Positions 51,612 through 63,648 of a stretch of DNA of 64,000 nucleotides are shown piece after piece. How positions within the stretch are numbered: the first letter of the stretch is position 1; every line of letters begins with the position of its first letter. The notes below the pieces were generated by a model that was not told the DNA's origin, did not search any database, and was given only the letters and a program-made list of their open reading frames with translations. The stretch comes from Engraulis encrasicolus (Eukaryota > Chordata > Actinopteri > Clupeiformes > Engraulidae): assembly GCF_034702125.1 (NCBI RefSeq), contig NC_085857.1, forward strand, positions 56,206,077 through 56,270,076. Direction: 5' to 3'. Made by a program: the position numbers and the translations under genes.

Positions 51612-51651
51612 CAACCAACTGTGAACACGACATCAAACACTTCACCTTCAG
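51612..51651 (+). CDS. LITAF-like gene, short linker exon
   Basis: Forty bp between TTTTGTCATCAG and GTACTG. Reads QPTVNTTSNTSPS plus one base. It enters in phase 0, as the QDGG exon leaves, and its last G is completed by GT of the next exon to give Gly. A Ser/Thr/Pro-rich linker before the zinc domain is common in LITAF-family proteins. Such a small exon could be chance, but border and phase both fit. Confidence 0.5.
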
Positions 51652-51956
51652 GTACTGTATGCCTCTATGGTGCTGTTAACACGTAGCAGGATATTTTTTT
51701 AGCAGGGTATTTTTTCCCCTGTTAGGTGTAAACGCAACGTGTGGATACAAATAAATCCTCCATTGTAACAAAAGTGTTTCAGCCCCCTAAATAGGATATT
51801 TTTTTCTCCTGCTTTTTATACCTGGATTTTAAATATCTGCCACGTGGAAACGGAAGGGCAAAACCAATGCAAAAGCAATGCAACCAGGAGAAAAAAATAT
51901 CCAGCTACGTGTAAACAGCACCTATGTTTACAATTTGTGTGTGTGTGTGTGTGTGG

Positions 51957-51987
<31 letters not shown>

Positions 51988-52758
51988 CGTGCGTGCGTGT
52001 GTGTGAAACAGACATTGGACATCCAGTTGCTGCATATTCCCCTCCTTGCAGCACATTGGTACTGTAGATATTTCCCTCCTTGTTTGTCATCTATTAATCT
52101 ATAAAATTCAAATTCATATAAATTCAAAACAAAACCTAGTCCGCTTTGCATCCAAAGATTCGAAACAAATCTACTGTGTTGTGATTAGTCTGCCAGTTTC
52201 AGGGCCTGAGGCATTGGCCGAGCGGGGCTAGACCCATTCGCAGGCAAAAACAGTTTTGGCAGAAATAGCGAAGTAAACAAAACAATTATAAGAAGATTCA
52301 CAAGACAAATCCTACCTTTTAGATTAGTCAAACTTTTCTTCATTCCGCCACAACCATTTTCGACCACACGCTGTCTCTACTGTTTCACTTGTTTTAGTAG
52401 AATAGGCTTTTCATCATTTCTACATAGTTCAGTTGTGATGAGTGAAACCGTAAGTCTTAAAAAAACAAAGAAAGTAAAAAAAAAATACTAAATAAAAATA
52501 CTATATACTATACACTGTAGAATACTCATAATAATATAAATGCTAATTAAATTATATGTATAGACTATTTTAGTTGGGCTTCTACACCAAAATCATTAAA
52601 GAGATCCTCAGGAAGCATTGTGCAAAATGTCACGCTTACAGTATTTAGCGCTGTCATTGTAATGCCAATATCAAGCAACTCTGTTGTGCTTCGTCAGCAC
52701 ATGTAATGTGATAAATTACTGCTGCATATCCGTTTGATCTGTTCTACAATACTGCCAG

Positions 52759-52900
52759 GTCTCAATGGTCCTACAATCTACAATAACAACAGCCAGATTC
52801 AGTCCTGGTGCCACACGTGCCAACAGCTGGTCTACACCATGGTGGAGTACAGGACTGGAAGTTTTGCGGTGGTAGTGTGTCTGGGCTTGTTCTTGTTGTG
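52759..52900 (+). CDS. LITAF-domain exon, first half
   Basis: 142 bp between ATACTGCCAG and the strong donor GTAAGA; enters phase 1, leaves phase 2. It reads GLNGPTIYNNNSQIQS, then WCHTCQQLVYTMVEYRTG and a hydrophobic SFAVVVCLGLFLL. In the LITAF/SIMPLE domain a CxxC knuckle, QQxVxTxVEYxxG and a hydrophobic membrane-inserted helix come in this order; the domain sits on the cytosolic face of late endosomal membranes. The TIYN..QIQ stretch before it recalls a RHIM core but lacks the IQIG glycine. The second half of the domain is at 55509. Confidence 0.75.
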
Positions 52901-52903
52901 GTA

Positions 52904-53236
<333 letters not shown>

Positions 53237-53371
53237 AGCAGGGGCGTCAACTGACCTAATGCTATACATTGGCACTGAGAGATAATGGGAGCGAGCAAAA
53301 TTTTTTTTTGCAGTTATAAAAATTACTCTGTATGCTAAACTTGAGCTAAATTCCAAGGTAGCACAGCTGTT

Positions 53372-53399
53372 TTTTTTTTTTGGGGGGGGGGGGGGGGGG
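53372..53399. repeat. T-run followed by G-run
   Basis: About 11 T then 19 G, a likely sequencing or assembly weak spot and a potential quadruplex. Confidence 0.9.
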
Positions 53400-53479
53400 A
53401 CTCATACCGGGGCACAGCAAATCAATACCCAGGCACCTGCAAAATAGGTCTAGCAACGCCCCTGCTGAAAGGACACCAG

Positions 53480-55380
53480 AACAGTCATTTCCAACTTTAA
53501 AATGCTAAATACTACTTAAGTAGAAGTGTAGAAACTTGAAAAATGTAGAAGTGGGATGAGAAATACTTAAGTACAGTAAACGTATCAATTGAAGCGTTTT
53601 ACTGTAGTAAAAGTTTTTTAGTATACGGCGCTCTTTCGTAGTAAAAAGTAAAAGTAATCAAATGGGAAAAATGTCATTGAGGACAATAGCGTAGCCTGTG
53701 GATGAGAGAGTAAATGTGACACATTGCAAGTTGCATGATTTATATAAGAAAATATTATTATTATAACTAGAAATGCACTCAGAGAGTGCAGATCTCCGCC
53801 AAGGAAGCTGAATTTGTTCTAATATTTTTTGTGACATGGTGTGGTGTGATTCATGCAGGCCTATAGGCTAGGCCTACATACCATTGTGTTCAGAGAAGTG
53901 AACATTCAATGTTAACCAAATCCTATGGGTGAATACCATTACACCCCTTAGCCCTAAGCCGTTCCCCTTTGCCTCCTTTTTTCGCGTCCACGTGTAGGCG
54001 TAGTGGTATCCCGATTCACGTTCAGACAGATGGGTGGGGGTGCGGCAAAGGGCTTTCCACCCCTCCGCGCAGAGATTTTCCGACACCACACTCCGTCGAC
54101 GGAGGGCTTCGACAGTTTTCCCTGAATGCATAGCAAATTCATAAAAAAATTGGCGGCAAGTTGCGGCACCCACAACAGCACACAAGTTTAAGTATTTTCG
54201 CCGCAATTTGATGGTTTTGAAGTGGTAATAATTATTCCATTGTACTAAGTTTAACATTGTCCTAATGTGTGATGGCCCTTTTCTCCGTGAAATGCACATG
54301 AAAAAAAAATCGATATTGACGTCAACCTAATGCATGGAATTAGTGACAGCTGGTACCACTGTTTGCCGTTACTATCTCCACCCTTCGTTAACTTCAACAG
54401 AACAGGGAAACACTAGGAGAACAATGAACTCTGCGACGATATGTGTGCCATATTGTATTATATTATTTGGTGTGCGATTGGCTACTCAACCATGTAGGCA
54501 CAGCAAATCCATGCTTTATAGCCTACATTCTGGCTGTGGTCACTGTCCATCAATCCATCTCGCAGACACGCCCTGTCATTGCTCAATTCACCTCGACCAC
54601 CTTGTGGCAGGCCGCGAAATAGCAGCGAACGAACACACGAACATGCCAACACAGAAATCGGGCGATCACAACCTCCTGGCGGAGGTAATTATTATTACTA
54701 TTATAAGTCGTAGTAGTAGTGGTAGTGGTAGTAGTAGTAGTAGACATAGCGGTAGCCTAGTAGTAGTACAGGCCTAATTGTAATAATTATAACTAGAAAT
54801 GCACTCAAAAGTGCAGACCTCCATCAAGGAAGCTGACTATGTTACACCCTATTTTTTTCAAGTCTTTCTGCCTTGTTTTTATCGAATCAGAAACTGAAAT
54901 GGCAAAAATCGCCACATCACACAATGATGAAGGGTCTTTTTTAAAAGACTCTTGGATCCAGATCGTGATCCGGATCACCACCAAAATTGAATCACTTTTT
55001 CCTTTTGTCATTTTCAACAAGTGTCATCCAAATCCATTCAGAGCTGTTTGAGTTGTTCTGCTGACAGAAAATTAGACAAACACACAAACCAACGCGACCG
55101 AAAACATAACCTCCTTGGCAGAGGAAATGATTATCCTATTTTATTCTGCCAAATCAAAGTACACCATAGTACTGTCTCGCATTTCCCCCAAAATAAATGA
55201 ATGCTGCGGTTAAGTGATACGAGAAATGAGGCTATGTCTTAAATATAATGGGAAATACTGATGGTTGATGGAACAACAATGTAATTGATTGAAAAACAAT
55301 TACCCCACTTGGAAAGTACCCAAATGTCTACTTACGATAAGAACAGTAATGAAGTATTACTTCGTTACTTGACACCTCTG
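53480..55380. mobile_element. hAT-like MITE (ACTTAAGTAG type), heavily interrupted
   Basis: Left part has ACTACTTAAGTAGAAGTGTA; right end, reversed, reads CAGAGGTGTCAAGTAACGAA. Between them lie other repeats (53763-53820, 54788-55128) and unassigned DNA. Outer limits approximate. Confidence 0.45.
54788..55128 (-). repeat. interspersed ACTAGAAATGCACTC-type repeat
   Basis: Full-length inverted relative of 10363 and 47066: starts AACTAGAAATGCACTCAAAA, has GATCCGGATCACCACC, ends AACATAACCTCCTTGGCAGA. Confidence 0.6.
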
Positions 55381-55508
55381 CTCGCAAGTACTCATATGTA
55401 TGGAAGATTGTGAATGTTATTTACTATGTACTAATCTTCATCTCTTTCTTTCTTCTACAACCATATATGTTCTATGGACCCCCCCCTCTTTCCCTCTCTC
55501 TCCCACAG

Positions 55509-55621
55509 TATTACAGCTTGCGGCTGCTGCTTAATTCTGCATGGATGACTGCAAAGATGTACACCACCACTGTCCTTACTGTCATACCTGCCTCTTTGTC
55601 AAGAAGGCCCCTTCTTGGTAA
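55509..55621 (+). pseudogene. LITAF-domain exon, second half, with frameshift
   Basis: Acceptor CTCTCTCCCACAG. In the phase delivered by the previous exon it reads C-ITACGCCLI and then stops (LHG*). In another frame, from TGCATGG at 55538, it reads CMDDCKDVHHHCPYCHTCLF then VKKAPSW*. LITAF domains end with GCCLIPFCxDxCKDVxHxCPxC, so the two parts fit with the codons for PF and one frame lost: about 5 bp are missing at 55536. Either this allele is dead, it is an assembly error, or a stop after LHG yields a membrane-anchored truncated protein. The final W codon and stop are supplied by the MITE at 55617. Confidence 0.7.
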
Positions 55622-55883
55622 CACTTTAGAATGACTACCCAAAAAGCTTTATAAACACGTTCTTAACATTTAATAATAATTAACATTTAACAAAGCATTT
55701 ACAAATGTTTGTATATGAGTAAGAACCAAACTACGACTAAACAATGGAGTGGGAATCAACTTATACTGTGTGAGTTTTATGTGGTTTCATGCCTTCTGGT
55801 CTTTGGAAGAGAAACTTCGAAGACTGATGCGACTGTGCTGTGTCTGCTTATGTGTTTATAGGTAGTTATTCTAAAGTATTACC
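55617..55883. mobile_element. hAT-like MITE in the last codon of the LITAF-like exon
   Basis: Ends GGTAACACTTTAGAATGAC and, reversed, GGTAATACTTTAGAATAAC. A perfect 8-bp duplication CCCTTCTT lies at 55609-55616 and 55884-55891. Non-coding, 267 bp. Confidence 0.85.
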
Positions 55884-55894
55884 CCCTTCTTTTT

Positions 55895-55933
<39 letters not shown>

Positions 55934-56349
55934 CACACACTTTATCTAGTCAGTGTGGGTGGGCATCACTGTTCACATCACAGGATTTCAAACAGTTCAA
56001 ATATAAAATTGACTGTTTTCCGTATTATGTGTAAAATGTGTAAATCCCTCTGCAATGCTACTTTATCTGTCTTTAATAAAGTTGCATAACATTCAATTTT
56101 TGTTTTTCAATTTTGTTTGTTGTTGTCACTGATATTGTTGCTTTACATACTGTACAGCAGCCGTTCCCAAACTTCTGAACACAGAGGCCCACTTTGAAAT
56201 GTGAAAAAATTCTGGGGCCCACCAAACCATAGCCCAATATAACATAATAACTTATTATATGATATGATATGATAATTTTCCCAGACCTCTCGCGGCCCAC
56301 CTGCAATGCAGCTGCACCGCGGCCCACAGTTTGAGAATCACTGCTGTAC

Positions 56350-56507
56350 AGTATACGGACATGGCATTCCAACAACAAAGACCGATTGGTACTAAGGGGC
56401 CAAAATTGTGGCAAGAAAATATGTTTGCCATTATAACTGAACTGTTGATGCACCTCGGTGTTGCAGCACAAATCAAGTCTCATCAGATCAGGCAACAGTT
56501 GTTAGAT
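56350..56507 (+). mobile_element. Tc1-like fragment
   Basis: Matches part of the element at 29896: GATTGGTACTAAGGGGCCAA, then AAGAAAATAT and CTCATCAGATCAGGCAAC. Confidence 0.65.
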
Positions 56508-56655
56508 CTTATTAAGCTCCTGCTCACACTGCACGAGGGAATTTCACGATTTAAAAGTTCACATCTCACAACTTACGTCCTCACTCCATACGAGCCACCG
56601 GTCGGATGCGGACAGAATGCTCACACTGTGCGGCACGACCAGCTTGTTTCGGGAC
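56508..56655 (+). mobile_element. truncated MITE, third copy of the 45253 family
   Basis: ATTAAGCTCCTGCTCACACT through CGGCACGACCAGCTTGTTTC parallels 45290-45420; both ends are lost. Confidence 0.65.
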
Positions 56656-56920
56656 TGCAGATGACCAAAACGAAGGGGTGCTATCTTCTTGGTCAGGCCA
56701 AAATCTCGGTACGAGATCTGAAAGTCGATGACAATCAGGCAAGATTCCATGCGTATTTTATGGTCACTGCAATGTGTTTCTCATCACAAGAGGGCGTGTA
56801 GCTAGTAGGAGGAGAAGGATCAGAAGGAGGAGGCGGTCATGTGGCCTGGCACAGGGTGACTGAGACGTTACAAGACCTGGCCCTAAACATAAAGTGACTC
56901 AGTGAATGTGTCCTCCATAG

Positions 56921-57204
56921 CAAAAAGTGAAAGCTCCGGTGACCCGACCACGACTGACAACCCCATCGATGAGGATGATGTGGATATAAGCGACAATGAG
57001 GAAGATGAGGAGGGGGAGGAGGACGACGAGGACGAAGATCGTGATCATGACGACCACCTGATCTACCTGGAGGAGGTGTTGAGGCGTATCCATGGCGAGT
57101 ACTACTCTCGCTACGACGCCTACCTGGGCCACAACGGAGCAGGCGCAACAGATAACAGCAGGCAGCTAACTCTCACCCAGTGTTATGTAAACCAAGCATT
57201 GTGA
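56921..57204 (+). CDS. CTDP1/FCP1-like acidic exon or exon relic
   Basis: Acceptor GTGTCCTCCATAG, then one frame: KSESSGDPTTTDNP, a run of about 30 mostly Asp/Glu residues, then DDHLIYLEEVLRRIHGEYYS and RYDAYL. In CTDP1 (the RNA polymerase II CTD phosphatase) a (D)DHLxYLEExLxRIHxxYY block lies just before the BRCT domain. The frame goes on for 20 more codons to TGA, but similarity ends at about 57110 and no strong donor is visible; a GTGTTA (57180) or GTAAAC (57187) are weak options. No other CTDP1 exon was found, so it may be a displaced relic. Assignment from memory. Confidence 0.5.
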
Positions 57205-57428
57205 CGTTAGATACAATCTTTTACTATCTGTTAACAAGACTAAATGACGTTACCTGTGACGATGTGAACTTGATTAACAGATTGGTCTAGGAAGTCAATG
57301 GTAAATGTATTCATTTCTCACTTGTATATGGAAGATACAATGAGATTAGCTATATCACTACATACTAACCATTCATCTTTTTCCTGTAAAAAAAGAAACA
57401 AAAAAAGTGCTTTGGCATTTCTTATTAC

Positions 57429-57679
57429 AAGCCCAACTGGGAAACTCCAACTCCCATTGTCATTGTGAAACAGCACTCCACAGCACACAAGTGCACACTG
57501 CACCCAACGAAATTGCCTCACCCATACAAGGGGGCAGGCCCCAATGGCGCCCCAAGGGAGCAGTGTAGCGGTACGGTACCATGCTCAGGGTACCTCAGTC
57601 ATGGAGGAGGATGGGGGAGAGCACTGGTTAATTACTCCCCCCACCAAGTCTGACGCCCCAACCGCCTACCCATGACTGC
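57429..57679 (-). repeat. tRNA-derived SINE, box B deleted (copy B)
   Basis: Same as 43615-43866, including the 53-bp deletion; the duplication therefore postdates the deletion. Confidence 0.75.
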
Positions 57680-58171
57680 CCTACATGGACCCTCAGAGGG
57701 GGCAGGACCAGTCAGTCTGTCTGTTATTGTTTGAGTATTTGTCTGTGAGTTTGCTGACCTGCAATGTTTTGGGTTTGGGGCTGTCCTGGGATGAAGCACA
57801 GGTCAAAAAAAGCACCAGACAGGGTCAGTGTCAGTGTAGGATTGCGTATGTCGCAGCTTACCCCCCAAACTCAGGGGCGAGGTTACCATTTCCCTAGTGT
57901 TTGTTTACCAGCACGGGTCATTGAGTGGGTCCCAGTGTCCCAGTTGCCAGTACCAACCCCCCCGGTAAACTCTGGATCCTGTTGTGGCTTCTATTTCATA
58001 CCCAAATACTCTGAAGTCTTACAGATATAGAGAGAACTCTAATCATACATTGTTCTAGACAACTTCTCAAATCCAGCAGAAACCTAACACATCCTTTTGT
58101 CATGATGTGCAATAATCATTCTATTCAAGTAGATGGCTAAATATCTTTTTTCATATTTCCTTCCTATGGTC

Positions 58172-58172
<1 letters not shown>

Positions 58173-58216
<44 letters not shown>
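58173..58216. repeat. (TC)n microsatellite
   Basis: TC tract, shorter than in copy A (44364-44431). Confidence 0.95.
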
Positions 58217-58218
<2 letters not shown>

Positions 58219-58953
58219 GTGGAATCTGTGCCCATTCTCTCTCTGAACGGAAAATGAGAGTAACCTCAAACCCTCTCAGAAAAAAAAAAATTGAAAGAGG
58301 CTGAATATTTGCAGTGTATACCATATGAAGTATGTTATTCAGCCTCAGACATATTCCCCCTGAGTCTTAGATAGAAACGTTACGACGACAGAGATTGGCC
58401 AAAAGTGGTGAGTTTTGAAGATTTTGTTCCAGAAATGGGTAACAAATTACAATAAGGGTACATAAACATAGTTTTATTCATCAATTAACTACTTTATAAA
58501 ACACAAGACAGCAAATATAGATACTTGATAACAGCATGCAATACCTCGATAATGATATCTAAACAATATTCAGAAATATAGAGTCAAGTGCTTTTCTTGT
58601 CACTTTTTTGCCTGTCTGTGTGGGGGGCGCGTCTTTGGTTGTGTCGGGCTTCTCCCGCATTTCTTGACATTCAGTAGTGATTGGACAGCACAGAAACATT
58701 TTTGTTCTTATAGATAATTAAGTCATTTTCACATATCGCCAGTCGCCACCTCTGCTCTCTCGATTTCGATACATTTTCGGTATATTGAGTTGGTAATATT
58801 GGTGTCAAACAAATCCGGATTGCTGTACACGTACTGTAGATCAAATCAAGTCTGTTGCCACTCCCACATTGTGGTCAGACAGTCAGACACATTGCAAACA
58901 CCACAGAGTGGAGCACGTCAGAAGGGATCAAAGACTGCATGCATCAGAGACTA

Positions 58954-59439
58954 AAGGCGGGCATACACTGTGCAATATTTTCAATCGTGGGTATTAAGCT
59001 CCTTCTCACACTGCACAAGGGAATTTAACGATTTAAAAGTTCACATCTCGCGACTCGTGTCCTCACACTATACGAGCCGACAGTCGGATGCGAGCAGAAT
59101 GCTCCCACTGTGCGACACGACAGGCTTGTTTCCTGGATCGCGCTGCCCTACCAATTTGTGCATGTGTGTCAAGTCAGGTCCTCGCACTGCTTTTACTGTG
59201 CGATTTACTCACGAGGGATGACCAGGATTTCAAACAGTTTTGATTTTCTTGCGACCCTACGATTGCGTGATTATGAGGTGAAATCGCTTGTCATTGCCCT
59301 ATGTAGGCCTACACTACACGATGCGAGACTCACGGTTGACCTCTGATTGAGCAAGAAATCAGCCTGACTCCCAAAAAGTCGTCCAAGTGACAAATCGTGG
59401 CAAAATCGGGCAAAAAGTCGTACAGTGTAAGCCCGGCTT
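58954..59439. mobile_element. MITE with TACACTGTGCGA ends (copy B)
   Basis: Counterpart of 45253-45722. It keeps two short stretches missing in copy A (for example CTATACGAGCCGA near 59070). Confidence 0.7.
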
Positions 59440-60123
59440 TAACTGTTCATGTTGTGAAAATTGTGACTGGTCAATGATTCCCTGTGTCTCTCTCAAATGG
59501 ACAAGTGGCAACATTCCGATGTGCCAAATTTTGTTGAACTCTCCTTCCATGTTCCTACACGTGTGACTGAGGGTGGAGTTTGTAGGCCTATGGGGCACCT
59601 AAGTCACGCCCTTCTACTTCCGATCCGTGGGGCTGGAGCTTTCAAAATTTTGAATGAGAGTTAATGGAGCGAGTCAAGCTAAATCCTCATCCCGTTTGGC
59701 ATGTGCTCCGGATTTCACATATGATGACAGTGAATTTGAAAGGTTTGGATTTGTGTCGTAAGACCACTCATTTTCGACACGCAAGAAACGTTATTTTAGC
59801 TTTTGTGCAAAACTGTGTTAGAGACTACACGTGCGCCTCGCATATCTGACGTGAACCGAAGCACAGCCAACCCTACCGCTGCACCGCGGCTTAAGTGGCT
59901 GCACGTCGGACATGCGACGTCTGCTGTGTAGTCCAAATAATTACATATTTTTGCACACACACAACTCAAAAATCGCTTGCCAAGTGAAGTCAACAAGCCC
60001 ACCATTAGTTGTTATTAATTCTGAGGCACAGCATATGTGTGATCGACGGGGAAATGCGAGGTGGATCGGAAAATAGCTTTGATCAGTCCATTACAGCCCA
60101 GTCAAAAGTTTTTGCGTTCCCAG

Positions 60124-60489
60124 TAGGGCTGCACAACTAATCGAAAAATAATCAAAATCGTGATAAAATAGTGAAATCGAACTCATGATTTTAATCGTGA
60201 TTTAATGGTGGCAATAGTGACCTACTTTTGAGAAGCCAGAACATACTGACAGGCTGGTGTTTCTGGACAGAAATCTGTCCACTTAAGTTTCATGCTATTG
60301 CCTTTACATAATAATTACAATTCATTTTATTTTGCTCATCCCGTATGTAATTCATTCTTGGTTATATTTCATCTTGATATAATTTTCAAAAAAATCTGCA
60401 AAAATCAATAATCGTGATTAATAATCGTGATTATGATTTTGACCAAAATAATCGTGATTATGATTTTTTTCCATAATCGTGCAGCCCTA
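60124..60489. mobile_element. hAT-type MITE with TAGGGCTGCAC ends
   Basis: Ends TAGGGCTGCACAACTAATCG and ...CGTGCAGCCCTA. GTTCCCAG is duplicated at 60116-60123 and 60490-60497. The empty site with one GTTCCCAG is at 46380-46387 in copy A. Confidence 0.92.
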
Positions 60490-60547
60490 GTTCCCAGCCC
60501 CACGAGCCGCCCGGAAGGGGTGGAGACTTAGGTCAAAGTCTGTTCCC

Positions 60548-62221
60548 TGTAGCAACCCAACGTAAGTAGGCTGCCGGATGTGAGTGCCCGGATATCCGCC
60601 CGAGTATTTACGTCTATTTTACCTCAGCTACTCGCGTTCGGTCGTGTATTTACGACAGTTTAACCTCAGCTACTTGATTTCGGTCCGATTTGAGTCTGAC
60701 TGAAGATGGAAGGGACATAGGTGCCGTGCGTAAAGAGCCCACCGCACATCGCCGTTTCGGCGACACCAGAAAGTTCCTTGATCTCCCAATCAAAATAATA
60801 GGCCCTGTGACATCAAAATAATAATAAAAAAGTATACAATGAAATTATAACTTAAAACCGAATTGATTTGGGTGTGAAAATTAAACTGTCTCAACCGGGC
60901 ACCCAAAGGGAATCCATCAAAAGATAACGGCGTTACTTTCTCGTCGGCATTATTTTGTGTTTATCCAGGAGGACTGAGCTGAAAACTGCAGCAGTCACCT
61001 TGCACAGTTCTAGCTGCTCTGAAGCACTTGCGTGTCTAAGCAAATCATCCCGCCCATTCGCAATGTTAAATAAAAAGTTTTGCACAAGGCTATAGTCTAA
61101 AATAGACACTGGAATAGCCCGTTTCGGAAGGCATTAAAGTCACGAGTTTACCCAGTCTAAATGTAGCTAGCACCCGGGAAGTTTTACTCCTTACATTAGT
61201 GAAACATAATATCAGGATATCCAACAAGTTAAAAGAATATCTGGGCATAACATTTAAAAGTGTCAGTGCAGAATTAAACTGGGCGCTGAATATAAATATT
61301 GGAGCCATTCTCCCTCCGTGTCTAGATACAGTCGGAGGCGCGCGCGCGCTCTTATTTCTGTATTATATGAAAATATCCTAAAACGGTCACAACATCAGAG
61401 GACCTTCGTGGTGGAGGATACTTGCGGCGGGGGCCGAGACCGAGTTGTTAAGGGACACTCTTAATATTATTGAAGGGACAGACCATGCTCGATACTTTAC
61501 CCGGTCTAAATGTAGCCCTCGAAAAGTTATGCCGCATAGGCCTATTGTGCAGATTGATGCCAAAAACATGTGAAACTAGGCACATTGGAGACTAGAGCCT
61601 ATAATTTAGACATAGCCTATTCATTTGATTGTGCTACGTAAACTTAAAAGTGTCAGTACAGAATCAAGCGGGACGCTGAAATATTGGAGCCAGTAACTTC
61701 GTGTCCGGTGGATATTGTGCAGACGTGTGCGCACGCACAATTTCTCTCCCATCTCTTTGCTAATCAAGCCTCCGATCTCCAAAAAGACACGGGCAGATAA
61801 CTATTTACACGAGCTGTTTAAATAATGTGATGCACGTTCTTCATGACATGGCATGGTTTGGCCACCCTAAATTCAACATGACTGCATTCGCACATATCAT
61901 TTAAACATCCATGATGGAATTGTCACTCTTAATGTGCAAGTATTGGATATGAAAAAAAAGATCCTAAACGGTCACAACACCAGAGGACCCGTGGTGGTGT
62001 GGTGGATATTTGCGGCGGGGGGCGAGGCCGAGTTGTTATGTTAGGCTACAATCATATTATAGCCTAGAAGGGACAGTCAGGCGACACAGCGTGACTCACA
62101 TAGGGTAGCTGTGGTACCGCAAAGCATTCCTGATGGTGGAAATGAATGCAAATGCCTGCAAATACTCGAGCGGATATCCGGGCACTCACATCCGGCAGCC
62201 TACTTACATTGGGTTGTTACA
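60548..62221. mobile_element. 1.67-kb element with about 64-bp TIRs
   Basis: TTCCC repeats at 60543-60547 and 62222-62226. Inverted ends begin TGTAGCAACCCAACGTAAG and TGTAACAACCCAATGTAAG and continue with few mismatches through GATATCCG. The inside has repeated blocks (GGTCACAACATCAGAGGAC at 61385 and a relative at 61968). No transposase. The superfamily is not recognised; a 5-bp duplication has been described for some hAT subgroups. Confidence 0.75.
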
Positions 62222-63261
62222 TTCCCATAAGTCCCATCACTCGGCGGCCATCTTGGCTACGCCTCAAACTGACTATTTGAGATTAGTCAGTGATGGGGTA
62301 TATAAGAATGAATGGGGGAAATAATGTTGTGTGACAGTGGGACAACACAGCGATACACAACTCATATGGTTGGAATCACAATGAAAAACTGGGTTTAATG
62401 GCCATCTTAGAATGACCTAAACATGAAAGTAACACTTTAAAACAGCGTTTTTCTTTATGCTATTTTTGATCTGCGCATGCGCCACATTCCACGACAACGT
62501 TCTGTTTTGCGGCAGGTGGGAGCAAGTTGCGTGGACTTCACCTCTTCCGGCCGGCTGTCAAACGGGCATCCATTCTCCGGTCATCATACAGAAAAGACAC
62601 TGGATTTATTTTCTGATAGCCAAAGCAGTAAGCACAATGGTCGTCCCTGCTCATCAGTAAAAAAATAAAATAAAATAGGCTATTGAATAAATTAATGATG
62701 TAGGCTAGCCTGCCTCAAAGTTGGTGTTTTAAATTGTGATATCATGTTGTTGCCCAAACTGATAATAGCTATGACCAACGGTGAAAAATATAAGAAAAAA
62801 AGCTAAACTGATCAAAGTTGAATGTCTTGCAGACTTGCTCCCGTTTTGCTTTTTCTTACTTATTTGTTTTCAACCATAAGAAAAACCACAACGGGTGTGC
62901 ACATGTATGCACACGGCCGTTTTTGTTTCCGTGATTATATCTGTCCCTTTGTCTTGCACCTGCATTTTGTATGGGCGCAGAAAGGTGATTAATGGTCGAG
63001 TTGCGCTCTCTGCCCAATTCACAATGAAGTTTCCACGGACGGCAAACAAACCACATGGCCGCCAGCAAACAAACCGATTAGGTACGAGCAGTCGTAAAGG
63101 TTTACGTTTGCACTTGCGTCGAGGCGTCGAAACGATTGGATAAGTGACAGCGCTCTCGTTACCGGACACGTGGGAGTGACGCCGGCAAACGCCATGTTCG
63201 CGTAGCCAAATGCTCTCGTTCATTCCTATGGAAGGTTTCATGAGTGATTCGTCTCGTATAA

Positions 63262-63648
63262 GGGCCAAAACATACCAAGGCGGAACGGAACGGTCGCAGG
63301 ACGGACGCGGTCTTTCTGCTTAGTTTTGGCCGGCGTGCTTTCCTCTGCCTTGCACACTGACAGCGTCGGCGTGCGCGGCCAGTCCTATTCAAAACCCTAG
63401 CCACAGCCAAAGCTAGCATGCTACTTTGCCATTCATTTGAATGAGACACCGCCGGTCGCCGGCGTGAAAAATACGCTCGAGTTCTATTTTCCAAATGCAG
63501 CGCGGCGCGGAGCCGGCTCCCGCGCCGCTGACGCCCGACTACCGCCGGTTGGTGTGTAAGGACAGATAGGTTTCAATGTATTTTCACCGACGCCGGTAAG
63601 AAACGCGGCCGTTCCGCGACGCTTTACCGCCTTGGTGTGTAAGACCCC
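63262..63648. mobile_element. PIF/Harbinger-like MITE
   Basis: TAA at 63259-63261 and 63649-63651. Ends GGGCCAAAACATACCAAGGC and, reversed, GGGGTCTTACACACCAAGGC. GC-rich body (CGCCGGTCGCCGGCG). The 3-bp TWA target fits PIF/Harbinger. Confidence 0.65.

Noticed and set aside
56331..56801. 156-codon plus-strand frame
   Set aside because: It spans a Tc1 fragment and a truncated MITE; a chance open frame.
62870..63494. Arg-rich minus-strand frames of 111-132 codons
   Set aside because: They cover the GC-rich PIF/Harbinger-like MITE and its host element, both non-coding repeats.
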